DNA of 64,000 nucleotides from TK10-74A sp965263065 (GTDB lineage Bacteria; Chloroflexota; Dehalococcoidia; Bin125), in the NCBI GenBank assembly GCA_965263065.1, contig CBDHGH010000003.1, forward strand, positions 1,612,001 to 1,676,000. Direction: 5' to 3'. Under the pieces are notes generated by a model. That model was not told where the DNA came from. It saw only the letters and a list, made by a program, of their open reading frames with translations, and made no database searches. Below, one piece after another: positions 27,137-34,982 of the stretch. How positions within the stretch are numbered: position 1 is the stretch's first letter; each line of letters starts with the position of its first letter. The position numbers and the translations under genes were made by a program.

Positions 27137-28873
27137 TTGGGACTACTCGACCGACTGATCCGCAAACACGACGCCCCCGCCCCCGCCGCTCGCCTCGCAC
27201 AGGCCGCGGCCACCGCCCCACCCAGACAGACCGAGTCCGCCGCGCCGGGCCGCCGCCGCGCCGGACCAGCGGACGGCTCCGCCGACGGCGCCGCCGACGG
27301 CCCCCGTCGCTCGCGCCGCCGCCGCGGCGGACGGCGTCGCTCCGGGCGCGGCGGGGCCGATCGCCCGGCCGGGAGCCCGGCCGCCGCACCCCGCGACGAT
27401 CGCCCCCGTGACGATCGCCCCCGCGACGATCGTCGCCGCGACGATCGTCCCCGTGACGACCGGCGCCGCGACGATCGCCGCCGCGACGATCGCCCCCGCG
27501 ACGACCGGCGCCGCGACGATCGCCGTCGTGACGATCGCCCCCGCGACGACCGCCCCCGTGACGACCGGCGCCGCGACGACCGCCCCCGTGGCGGCCGGCG
27601 CCCGGCTGCTGACCGCAAGCCCTCCTTCGCCGCTTCCAACGCGACCAACGGCGATCGCTCCTCGGCGGCGGCGCGCAAGGCGCTGCGCTCGGGCGGCTAT
27701 CAGCTGCCGCCGCTGACCGTCGTCGACGCGATCGACCCCGGCGACTACCCTGCGGCCTTCCGCGAACTCGGTCTCAGCGACCGCGCCCTGGCCGTGATGG
27801 CGTCGCTGGGCTTCGACTCGCCCACCCCCATCCAGGAACAGACGCTGCCGCTGATGCTCGACGGCCACGACGTCGTCGGGCAGGCGCAGACCGGCACCGG
27901 CAAGACGCTCGCCTTCGGCCTTGTGATCGTCGAGCGGCTCGACCCCAGCCTGCGCGACGTGCAGGCCGTCGTGCTGGTCCCCACGCGCGAACTCGCGCAG
28001 CAGGTCTTCGGCGTGCTCGAGTTCCTCGCCGCCGCGATGGGCCTCCTGGCCGTCCCGCTGGTGGGTGGGCGCCGCCTCAACGAGGACTTCGACAACCTGG
28101 ATCGCCGGCCGCAGATCGTCGTGGGCACGCCGGGGCGCATCATCGACCACCTGGGGCGCGGCACGCTCGACCTGCGCGAAGTGCGCGTGGCCATCCTCGA
28201 CGAGGCCGACCGCATGCTCGACATCGGCTTCGAGCCGGACATGCGCCGCATCCTGGGCCGCTGCCCCAGCGATCGCCAGACGGCGCTCTTCTCGGCCACC
28301 ATCCCCACCCCCATCAAGACGCTCATCTGGCGCTTCATGCACGAGCCCGAGCACGTCTCGATCGAGCCCGAGCAGGCCACCCCCGGCGAGATCCACCAGC
28401 GCTACTACGAGGTCGCCGAGCAGGACAAGCTCAAGGCGCTCTCCGAGTTGCTGCCCGAGATGCAGGGCCGCACGCTGATCTTCTGCAACATGAAGGTCAC
28501 GGTCGACCGGCTCGTGCGGCGCCTGCGCGACCGCGACGTCCTCGCCGAGGCCATCCACGGCGACCTCGACCAGCGCAAGCGCGACCGCGTGATGGAGCGC
28601 TTCCGCGCCGGCGAGCTGCAGTTCCTCGTCGCGACCAACGTCGCCTCGCGCGGGCTCGACATCCCCGAACTCAACCACGTGGTCAACTTCGACCTGCCCC
28701 AGAACGCCGACGAGTACGTCCACCGCGTGGGGCGCACCGGCCGCGCCGGACGGCAGGGCAGCGCCGTGACCTTCGTCTGCGAGTGGGACTACGACGCCTT
28801 CGACGAGATCCGCACGCGCGCCGGCGACGACCTGTCCCGCGACGATCTGGCGCTCTACGCCACGTCGCGCTGA
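27137..28873 (+). CDS. DEAD-box RNA helicase with RDDR-repeat N-terminal tail
   Basis: A 578-residue ATP-dependent RNA helicase starting at TTG (GAGCAGGA lies just upstream). Residues 1-155 are a low-complexity basic tail with thirteen RDDRP/RDDRR pentapeptides (86-150). The core follows with the Q motif GFDSPTPIQEQ, AQTGTGKT, PTRELAQQ, VVGTPGRIIDHL, DEADRML, SATIPTP, VATNVASRGLDIP and YVHRVGRTGRAG. DEAD-box proteins unwind short RNA duplexes in ribosome assembly, cold adaptation or mRNA decay. Disordered charged tails usually sit at the C-terminus in bacterial relatives, so an N-terminal tail is unusual. Confidence 0.93.
   Translation: MGLLDRLIRKHDAPAPAARLAQAAATAPPRQTESAAPGRRRAGPADGSADGAADGPRRSRRRRGGRRRSGRGGADRPAGSPAAAPRDDRPRDDRPRDDRRRDDRPRDDRRRDDRRRDDRPRDDRRRDDRRRDDRPRDDRPRDDRRRDDRPRGGRRPAADRKPSFAASNATNGDRSSAAARKALRSGGYQLPPLTVVDAIDPGDYPAAFRELGLSDRALAVMASLGFDSPTPIQEQTLPLMLDGHDVVGQAQTGTGKTLAFGLVIVERLDPSLRDVQAVVLVPTRELAQQVFGVLEFLAAAMGLLAVPLVGGRRLNEDFDNLDRRPQIVVGTPGRIIDHLGRGTLDLREVRVAILDEADRMLDIGFEPDMRRILGRCPSDRQTALFSATIPTPIKTLIWRFMHEPEHVSIEPEQATPGEIHQRYYEVAEQDKLKALSELLPEMQGRTLIFCNMKVTVDRLVRRLRDRDVLAEAIHGDLDQRKRDRVMERFRAGELQFLVATNVASRGLDIPELNHVVNFDLPQNADEYVHRVGRTGRAGRQGSAVTFVCEWDYDAFDEIRTRAGDDLSRDDLALYATSR
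27392..27586 (+). repeat. 15-bp coding minisatellite (RDDRP/RDDRR x13)
   Basis: Thirteen tandem 15-base units, each a variant of CGCGACGATCGCCCC, encode Arg-Asp-Asp-Arg-(Pro/Arg). A decayed fourteenth unit codes RGGRR. The units differ mainly at third positions and at the fifth codon. Confidence 0.92.
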
Positions 28874-28950
28874 GCGCGCGCGGCCCGACCCGCAATGTCG
28901 ACCCCGCCACACTGCCGGCGCTATCCTGGGGGCCAGGAGTGAGGGTTGCG

Positions 28951-29193
28951 ATGCCGACGAATACCGAGCACGCAGATCTGGACTGGTACGTCGCCCATCA
29001 GGACGAGTTGGTTCGCACGCACAATGGGAAGTCCGTGGTGATCAAGAACTGCGCGATTCTCAGCGTCTATGAGGACGACCTGACCGCACTGGAGGAGACC
29101 ATCAAGCTGCATGCGCCGGGAAGCTTCATCATCCAACGCGTCGGGCCGGGGCCGGAGAATTACACCGCCACCTTTCACTCACTGGCGGGATAA
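28951..29193 (+). CDS. Small DUF5678-like protein
   Basis: An 80-residue protein (MPTNTEHADLDWYVAHQDEL onward). The pattern WYVAHQDELVRTHNGKSVVI followed by a helical segment and GSFIIQRVG resembles DUF5678-type small proteins, whose function is not established. The ATG at 28951 follows GAGGG. Its TAA stop overlaps the beginning of an aspartyl-protease reading frame, so the two are probably one transcript. The family call is from memory of the sequence pattern and should be treated as tentative; the gene itself looks real. Confidence 0.6.
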   Translation: MPTNTEHADLDWYVAHQDELVRTHNGKSVVIKNCAILSVYEDDLTALEETIKLHAPGSFIIQRVGPGPENYTATFHSLAG

Positions 29194-29663
29194 TCATCAC
29201 TCCGCTCACGAATGGGCTGACCGTACTCGGTCCGGCGGACCGAGTCCTCCGCGCGATCACATCCGCATGCCGCGTCGCACGAGCATGGCGCCCCGATTCG
29301 GCCGGTTCACCACCAGAACGTCGTCTCTCTACCGCGCTGTGGGACACCGGAGCCACGGACTCGTGCATCTCAGGGAACGTCGTTGAGGAATGCCGACTCC
29401 CTCAGTACGGGGAGCGCTACAGCCAGGGCATCTTCGCGGGCGAGATCGTCGGCATCTACCTCGTCGATCTCTGGCTCACGGATGACATCGTCCTGCGCGG
29501 ATTGCGCTGCCTGGGGGTTGAGATACCGGGTGTTGATGTGCTCATCGGCATGGACGTGATTTCACAGGGAGACTTCGCGGTGACGAACTACCGAGGGCGC
29601 ACGCAGTTCTCCTTCCGCTCCCCCTCCCAAGGGCACATCGACTTCACGGCCGGGCATCGCTGA
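29193..29663 (+). CDS. Retropepsin-like aspartic protease, unclear start
   Basis: A reading frame of about 156 codons with a retropepsin signature: ALWDTGATDSCIS (Asp at 29343-29345) and, near the end, VDVLIGMDVISQGDFAVTN, the ILG(M/R)D-type second motif. Such single-domain proteases work as dimers. The frame is open back past 29190 but holds no ATG, GTG or TTG before the DTGA motif; the start given is only the frame boundary next to the upstream TAA, and CTG 29217 is another option. It may start at a rare codon, be read through coupling, or be N-terminally damaged. It follows the DUF5678-like gene with no gap. Confidence 0.62.
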   Translation: MITPLTNGLTVLGPADRVLRAITSACRVARAWRPDSAGSPPERRLSTALWDTGATDSCISGNVVEECRLPQYGERYSQGIFAGEIVGIYLVDLWLTDDIVLRGLRCLGVEIPGVDVLIGMDVISQGDFAVTNYRGRTQFSFRSPSQGHIDFTAGHR

Positions 29664-30023
29664 ACCGCCGCGGCTCGTTCCCCCAGACCGCGGCGCGCCG
29701 CTCAGGACCAGCGATGATTCAAGCTGAGCCACTCCCCATCCCCCTGGGATCGATGGGCGCGATTGACAGCGTTCGATTGACACCAGCAGGGGCCCCGTGG
29801 GACGATCGAGGCACGATGCAGCCGCACCAGCCACCCCAGGCGCGCCCGCGATGGCTCACAATGGCGATGCCGGTGGGTTCTTCTCGCTGGGAAGAACCCG
29901 CGTAGATGTCCTGCCCGCCGGCCCGACGCCGGCGTCTCCCCCCGCCGGTCCGATCAGCAACCGCGATGCGCGCCCCCGGCGCCGCGCCCCCCGGACCGTA
30001 CCGGTGAACACAGAGGCCTCGTC
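29664..30023. other. 360-base leader region before threonine synthase
   Basis: No credible gene lies here. Two exact TTGACA boxes occur at 29763-29768 and 29777-29782, though no good -10 box is found at standard spacing. A perfect 9-bp hairpin follows at 29875-29899. The arrangement could be a promoter plus a structured leader for thrC. Confidence 0.4.
29875..29899 (+). promoter_or_regulatory. Hairpin in the thrC leader
   Basis: GGGTTCTTC and GAAGAACCC pair perfectly around a 7-base loop, about 125 bases before the threonine synthase start. There is no T tract after it, so it is not a standard terminator. It could be an mRNA-stability or attenuator element. Confidence 0.35.
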
Positions 30024-31256
30024 ATGACTTACGCCACGTCCCTGGTGTGCCGAGAATGCGGCAACGCCAGCCCGCTGGAACCGATCAACGCCTGCGACTA
30101 CTGCTTCGGCCCCATGGAGGTCGCCTACGACTACGACGCCATGCGCGGCGTCGTCACCCGCGAGTCGATCTCGGCCGGGCCGCGCTCCATCTGGCGCTAC
30201 GAGGCGCTGCTGCCCGTCGACCCCGAGCACCGCATCGACCTGCAGGTGGGCTTCACCCCGCTGCTGCGGGCCGACAACCTGGCCCGCGAACTCGGCATGC
30301 GCGAACTGTGGATCAAGAACGACACGATGAACCCGACATGGTCGTTCAAGGACCGCGTCGTGGCCGTGGCCAGCAGCCGCGCCCGCCAGTTCGGCTTCGA
30401 GACGCTGGCCTGCGCCTCGACCGGCAACCTGGCCAACTCCGTCGCCGCGCACGCGGCGCGCGGCGGCATGCGCGCGGTCGTCTTCATCCCGCACGACCTG
30501 GAGGCGGGCAAGGTGCTGGGCTCCGCCATCTACGACCCGACCATCGTCTCGGTCAACGGCTCCTACGACGACGTCAACCGCCTCTGCTCGGAGCTGGCCG
30601 ACGCCCGCCACTGGGCCTTCGTGAACATCAACGTGCGGCCCTACTACGCCGAGGGCAGCCGCACGCTGGGCTACGAGGTCGCCGAGCAGCTGGGCTGGCG
30701 CAAGCCCGACCAGTGCGTCGTGCCGATGGCCAGCGGCGCGCTGTTCACGAAGATCTACAAGGGCCTGTCAGAGTTCGCCGACCTCGGCCTGATCGACGAC
30801 TCGCCGGTGCGCATGTACGGCGCCCAGGCGGAGGGCTGCTCCCCCATCGCGACGGCCTACGCCGGCGGCACCATGAACGTGCGCCCGGTCAAGCCCAACA
30901 CGATCGCCAAGAGCCTCGCCATCGGCAACCCCGCCGACGGCTACTACGCGCTGAAGGTGATGCAGGAGAGCGGCGGTGGCGCCGTCGCCGTCTCGGACCC
31001 GGAGATCGTCGCCGCCATGAAGCTGCTGGCCGAAACCGAGGGCGTCTTCGCGGAGACCGCCGGCGGCGTCACCCTGGCGGGCTTGCGCAAGGGCCTCGCC
31101 AGCGGCCTGATCGACCCCGAGGCCAACACGGTGATCTTCATCACCGGCGGCGGCCTCAAGACGACCGACGCCGTCGCGCCCCACGTGACCCAGCCCATCC
31201 AGATACAGGGCTCCTTGCAGTCGTTCGAGGACGCATTCGCCGCGGTGGGCGGCTAG
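30024..31256 (+). CDS. thrC: Threonine synthase
   Basis: A 410-residue PLP enzyme converting O-phosphohomoserine to threonine. A zinc-ribbon-like N-terminus (C9, C12, C24, C27) precedes the fold-type II core, as in many bacterial and archaeal threonine synthases. K109 in PTWSFKDRVV is the PLP lysine, ASTGNLANSVAAHA is the phosphate-contacting loop and FITGGGLKTTDAV the C-terminal PLP-phosphate loop. A NIL-domain gene follows after 13 bases and may modulate it. Family and reaction are secure. Confidence 0.94.
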   Translation: MTYATSLVCRECGNASPLEPINACDYCFGPMEVAYDYDAMRGVVTRESISAGPRSIWRYEALLPVDPEHRIDLQVGFTPLLRADNLARELGMRELWIKNDTMNPTWSFKDRVVAVASSRARQFGFETLACASTGNLANSVAAHAARGGMRAVVFIPHDLEAGKVLGSAIYDPTIVSVNGSYDDVNRLCSELADARHWAFVNINVRPYYAEGSRTLGYEVAEQLGWRKPDQCVVPMASGALFTKIYKGLSEFADLGLIDDSPVRMYGAQAEGCSPIATAYAGGTMNVRPVKPNTIAKSLAIGNPADGYYALKVMQESGGGAVAVSDPEIVAAMKLLAETEGVFAETAGGVTLAGLRKGLASGLIDPEANTVIFITGGGLKTTDAVAPHVTQPIQIQGSLQSFEDAFAAVGG

Positions 31257-31269
31257 ACGGGCGGTCGGC

Positions 31270-31512
31270 ATGGCCAGCAAACGCGTGCGCTTCACCTTCG
31301 AGGGCGAGCGGGTGGGACAGCCCCTGATCTATCGCCTGGGCCACGAGTTCGCGCTCGTCACCAACATCCGCATGGCCGACGTCGAGGCCGACTTCGGCTG
31401 GGTCGTGCTGGAGATCGAGGGCGAGGCCGCCGAGATCGAGCGCGGCATCCGCTGGATGCAGGAGCAGGGCGTCCGCGTCGACCCGATCGGCGGCGACGTC
31501 GTCGAGGGCTAG
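31270..31512 (+). CDS. NIL-domain small protein
   Basis: An 80-residue ferredoxin-like fold protein. RVRFTFEGERVGQPLIYRLG, NIRMADVEADFGWVVLEI and a C-terminal ERGIRWMQEQGVRVDPI match the NIL domain, a small ligand-sensing unit found after MetN ATPases and as a stand-alone protein near methionine/threonine genes. It lies 13 bases after threonine synthase and is presumably co-transcribed, suggesting amino-acid sensing or sulfur-related support. No cysteine or ferredoxin cluster is present. Confidence 0.82.
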   Translation: MASKRVRFTFEGERVGQPLIYRLGHEFALVTNIRMADVEADFGWVVLEIEGEAAEIERGIRWMQEQGVRVDPIGGDVVEG

Positions 31513-31564
31513 CCTGCGCCGGCCTCCGACGCATCAGACAGGCCCATCAGACAGGAGCGCACCC

Positions 31565-32725
31565 ATGTCCGCGCAGCCCTATCGCATCGACGTCCCCGAC
31601 ACGGCCATCGCCGACCTGCGCGATCGGCTCGCCCGCACCCGCTGGCCCGGCGAGATCGAGGACAGCGGCTGGACCTACGGGACCAACCTCGCCTACCTGC
31701 GGGAGCTCTGCGACTACTGGCGCGACGGCTTCGATTGGCGCGCCCAGGAGGCCCGCCTGAACGCGATGCCCCAGTTCACGATCAACATGGGCGGCGACAT
31801 CGACGGCTACGGGCTGCACTACGTCCATCAGCAGGGCGTGGGGCCGGCGCCGCTGCCGCTGCTCTTCAGCCACGGCTGGCCCGGCTCCATCTTCGAGGTG
31901 ACCAAGATCATCGGCCCGCTGACCGACCCGGCCGCGCACGGCGGCGACCCCGCCGACGCCTTCACCGTCGTCGCGCCGTCGCTGCCGGGCTACGGCTTCT
32001 CGCAGGTGCCCACGACGCCCGGCTTCGGGACGCCCAACCACACCGCCGACCTCTGGGCCGATCTCATGGCCCGCCTGGGCTACGACCGCTACGGCGCCCA
32101 GGGCGGCGACTGGGGCGCCGGCATCAGCGCCCGCCTCGCCCACCGCGACGCCGAACACGTCGTCGGCGCGCACCTCAACATGGTCGCCGTCGGGCCGCCG
32201 CCCGGCGAGCGCGCCCCGCAGTCGCCCGAGGAGGAGGCCTACCTCGCGGGGATGCGCGCCTGGGACCGCGCCGAGGCCGGCTATCAGAAGATCCAGGGCA
32301 CCAAGCCGCAGACGCTCGCCTACGGCCTGACCGACTCCCCCGCCGGGCTCGCCGCCTGGATCGTCGAGAAGTGGCGCGCCTGGAGCGACTGCGGCGGCGA
32401 TGTCGAGAGCCGCTTCAGCAAGGACGAGATCCTCACTAACATCTCGATTTACTGGTTCACCGGCACGATCAACACCAGCATGCATCGCTACTACGCCGGC
32501 ATGCACGACGCGGACGCGGCCTTGCACGAGCGCATCGAGACGCCCTTGGGCTTCGCGATCTTCCCCGCGGAGATCGCCGGCGCGCGGCCGCCACGCTCCT
32601 GGGTGGAGCGCGGCGGCAACGTGGTCCACTGGAGCGAGTTCGACCGCGGCGGCCACTTCGCCTCGCTCGAGGAGCCGGAGCTGCTCGTCGGGGACGTGCG
32701 CGACTTCTTCCGCCCCTTGCGCTAG
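31565..32725 (+). CDS. Epoxide hydrolase (EHN-type alpha/beta hydrolase)
   Basis: A 386-residue microsomal-type epoxide hydrolase. The N-terminal EHN region (PYRIDVPDTAIADLRDRLAR, TRWP) precedes an alpha/beta-hydrolase core with the oxyanion motif HGWPGS (103-108), nucleophile D182 in QGGDWGA and catalytic H364 in RGGHFASLEEPELL. The enzyme opens epoxides to diols. AGGAG precedes the ATG. Its stop shares a CTAG with the convergent sortase gene. Confidence 0.92.
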   Translation: MSAQPYRIDVPDTAIADLRDRLARTRWPGEIEDSGWTYGTNLAYLRELCDYWRDGFDWRAQEARLNAMPQFTINMGGDIDGYGLHYVHQQGVGPAPLPLLFSHGWPGSIFEVTKIIGPLTDPAAHGGDPADAFTVVAPSLPGYGFSQVPTTPGFGTPNHTADLWADLMARLGYDRYGAQGGDWGAGISARLAHRDAEHVVGAHLNMVAVGPPPGERAPQSPEEEAYLAGMRAWDRAEAGYQKIQGTKPQTLAYGLTDSPAGLAAWIVEKWRAWSDCGGDVESRFSKDEILTNISIYWFTGTINTSMHRYYAGMHDADAALHERIETPLGFAIFPAEIAGARPPRSWVERGGNVVHWSEFDRGGHFASLEEPELLVGDVRDFFRPLR

Positions 32726-34086
32726 CCGGTGCGGGCCCGGGCCGGGCTGTCGTCCTCGACGAAGGGGATCGTGTCGGTCAGCTCCGCGACGATGATGCGG
32801 CGGTGCGAGTAGTTGTTCGCGTCGTCGTCGAAGGAGCCCTCGCAGGTCACCAGGGTCGCGATCGCCGTCTCGGAGCGTCGCAGGTACTCGACGCCGCTGG
32901 GGTCGTTCCAGAGCACGGCGACCGCCTCCGTCACGGTGTAGACGTGGTGCTCGCGCGCCTCGTTGTCGCGGAAGATGAGGAAGTCGCCGGGCTGGGTGTT
33001 GGGCAGCAGCCAGCAGACGCCGATGCCGATGTTGCCGTCGTTGTCCGTGAAGTCGCGGTGTCCGGCCAGCAGCACGTTGCCCGCCTCGCCGGGCGCCGGG
33101 CCGCCCTCCCACCAGCCGATCACGTGCGGGTTGTCGGGCGCGCCCAGCGCGCGGCTGTAGGTCAGTCCCACCGCCACGAGGCTGGCCCGGATCCGCGCCG
33201 AGGGCAGCAGCAGCTCCCAGGACGTCCGGGCGGAGAGGCCGCTGCTCCAGACGATCCCGGGGCCGGCCAGGATCGCGCCTTCGCGGCCCGTGCCGCCGTA
33301 GATCAGCTCCTCCTCGTCGAACTCCGGCAGGACCGCGGGCTCCTCCTCCGGCTCGGGCTCCTGGGGCTCGGGCTCCACGGGCTCGGGCTCCTCGACCTCC
33401 TCGACCTCCTCGGGCTCGTCAATCTCGGGCTCCTCGGGATCTTCCGGCTCTTGCGGCTCCTCCGGCTCGCCGGCCTCCGCGTCGTCACGCTCCGAGTCGT
33501 CGCCCGGCGTGGCCCCTTGCGGCGGCCTGTAGGGACCGGCGTACCCGGGACCCTCGCGGGCGGGTTCGCCGGCCTCGCCTGAGTCGTCGTCTCGCTCCGC
33601 CTCTGCGTTCTCCTCCGTGTCCGCCTCCGCCTCCGCCTCCGCCTCGGTGTCCGCCTCCGTGTCCGCCTCCGTGTCCGCCTCGGTGTCCTCCTCCGCGTCC
33701 GGCGCCGGTTCGTCGGTCTCCGGCTCGATCGGATCCTCGGCCTCGACCTCGGCCTCAGCCTGCGACGACTCCTCCTCCGCCCCATCCTCGACCGGGTCGT
33801 CGGCGTCCTGCTCATCCTCGACGGCGGCGACGGTCTCCTCGGTGGTGTCGGTGGCGGGCGCGTCGGTGGCGGGCGCGTCGGTGGCGGGCGCGTCCGGCGG
33901 CTCCTCGTCGGGGTCGGGCTCCTGCACGACCACCGCCTCGACCACCGCGGGCACGTCGGGGACCGGGGCGCCGCTGTCGGACGCCGTGGAGACGGCGAGG
34001 AAGGTCACGCCGAAGACGACCGCCGCGATCCCCACCGTCGCGACGGCCCACACGTGATCTTCGAGCCAGAGCCGGACGTCCTGCAC
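32722..34086 (-). CDS. Class F-like sortase with long acidic stalk
   Basis: A 454-residue membrane protein: one N-terminal membrane segment (VWAVATVGIAAVVFGVTFLA), about 200 residues of Glu/Asp/Pro/Ala-rich linker, then a sortase domain. The catalytic set is H343 (LLAGHRDF), C415 (TLVTCEGS) and an Arg of YSHRRIIVAEL (429/430). Sortases anchor or polymerise surface proteins by transpeptidation; class F/E-like enzymes are found in high-GC and Chloroflexota genomes. The linker contains repeated TEAD and TDAPA units. The start is a GTG. No LPXTG-type substrate is seen in the window. Confidence 0.85.
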   Translation of the reverse strand: MQDVRLWLEDHVWAVATVGIAAVVFGVTFLAVSTASDSGAPVPDVPAVVEAVVVQEPDPDEEPPDAPATDAPATDAPATDTTEETVAAVEDEQDADDPVEDGAEEESSQAEAEVEAEDPIEPETDEPAPDAEEDTEADTEADTEADTEAEAEAEADTEENAEAERDDDSGEAGEPAREGPGYAGPYRPPQGATPGDDSERDDAEAGEPEEPQEPEDPEEPEIDEPEEVEEVEEPEPVEPEPQEPEPEEEPAVLPEFDEEELIYGGTGREGAILAGPGIVWSSGLSARTSWELLLPSARIRASLVAVGLTYSRALGAPDNPHVIGWWEGGPAPGEAGNVLLAGHRDFTDNDGNIGIGVCWLLPNTQPGDFLIFRDNEAREHHVYTVTEAVAVLWNDPSGVEYLRRSETAIATLVTCEGSFDDDANNYSHRRIIVAELTDTIPFVEDDSPARARTG

Positions 34087-34201
34087 CGTTCAGACGCTTC
34101 CGTGCCGCTCCGCTGCGACGCACGCGGGCCCGCACATCGGCCCCGCCGAGAGCGGCTGCGGCCCGACTCTACACGTCCCGCCCATGCCGGGGCTCCCATC
34201 T

Positions 34202-34217
34202 GGGGTTAACGAACCCC
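34202..34217. terminator. Short hairpin at the end of the 3-methyladenine glycosylase gene
   Basis: GGGGTT, loop AACG, AACCCC forms a 6-bp stem overlapping the TAA of the minus-strand glycosylase gene. It lacks a convincing T tract, so termination here is a weak call. Confidence 0.3.
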
Positions 34218-34880
34218 CTCCGAGTTAACGCGCGGATCCCACGATCCGGATTGTGTGTCGCGCGACGCCATCGCCTCCCGACGCACCAGCAGCCGCGCCG
34301 CCTGCTCGGGGTCCGTGGGCCGTCCCCGCGACAGGTGCGCGCTGCCCTCGATGAAGAAGCGCCAGGGCAGCGCCGCCGACTCCCGCCCCGCGTAGTCGAC
34401 GCCCACGCGGGTGCTCGTCGCCACGCGCTCGCCGGGGCGCAGCGTCCCCGGCATGGCGCGGATCGGGCCGCTGCGCAGGTCGCCGCCGTCGTCGCCGCGG
34501 GTGACGCCCAGCGCCCGCGTCAGCAGCCCCGGCCCCCGCGCGGGCCCGGTCAAGTGTCGCACCGGCTCCAGCGCCCGGATGAGCACCGCGCTGGGGTAGT
34601 CGGGCCCTTCCGTCACGAAGTTCAGCATCGTGTGGATGCCGTAGGTGATGTACACGAAGGCGTACCCGCCGGGCCCGAACAGCGTCCGCAGCCGGGGCGT
34701 CTCCCCGCGCCAGCCGTGACAGGCCCGATCCCCGAAGCCGCGATACGCTTCCACCTCCACGATGCGCCCGCGCCGCAGCGGGCCGCCGTCGCGCCGCAGC
34801 CAGACCTCGCAGCCCAGCAGATCGCGGGCGACGTCGGGGGTCGGTCGTTGGAAGAAGCGACGCGGAAGCGGTCGGGGCAC
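34206..34880 (-). CDS. 3-methyladenine DNA glycosylase (AAG/MPG family)
   Basis: A 224-residue alkyladenine DNA glycosylase that removes alkylated purines to start base-excision repair. RFFQRPTPDVARDLLGCEVW, IVEVEAYRGFGDRACHG (Glu of VEVEAY is the general base), YAFVYITYGIHTMLNFV and ARGPGLLTRALG are the family blocks. It starts at GTG 34880 with GGAG just upstream. The MutY-type glycosylase gene lies back-to-back, so two base-excision enzymes share a divergent promoter region. Confidence 0.93.
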   Translation of the reverse strand: MPRPLPRRFFQRPTPDVARDLLGCEVWLRRDGGPLRRGRIVEVEAYRGFGDRACHGWRGETPRLRTLFGPGGYAFVYITYGIHTMLNFVTEGPDYPSAVLIRALEPVRHLTGPARGPGLLTRALGVTRGDDGGDLRSGPIRAMPGTLRPGERVATSTRVGVDYAGRESAALPWRFFIEGSAHLSRGRPTDPEQAARLLVRREAMASRDTQSGSWDPRVNSEGVR

Positions 34881-34982
34881 GGTCTCCGTCCAGCGCCGGC
34901 GCGGCCTGCCGGGGGCTGGAGCGTAGCATCGGCCCGTCCGGCCGCCGCATCACCGCTGCCGACGCCGACACCCGGGGAGTCC

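Noticed and set aside
27392..27586. CRISPR array
   Set aside because: The regular repeats have no unique spacers; they are in-frame 15-bp coding units of the DEAD-box helicase.
29111..29386. 91-codon frame overlapping the start of the retropepsin frame
   Set aside because: It reads as basic low-complexity sequence, whereas the overlapping frame has both aspartic protease motifs.
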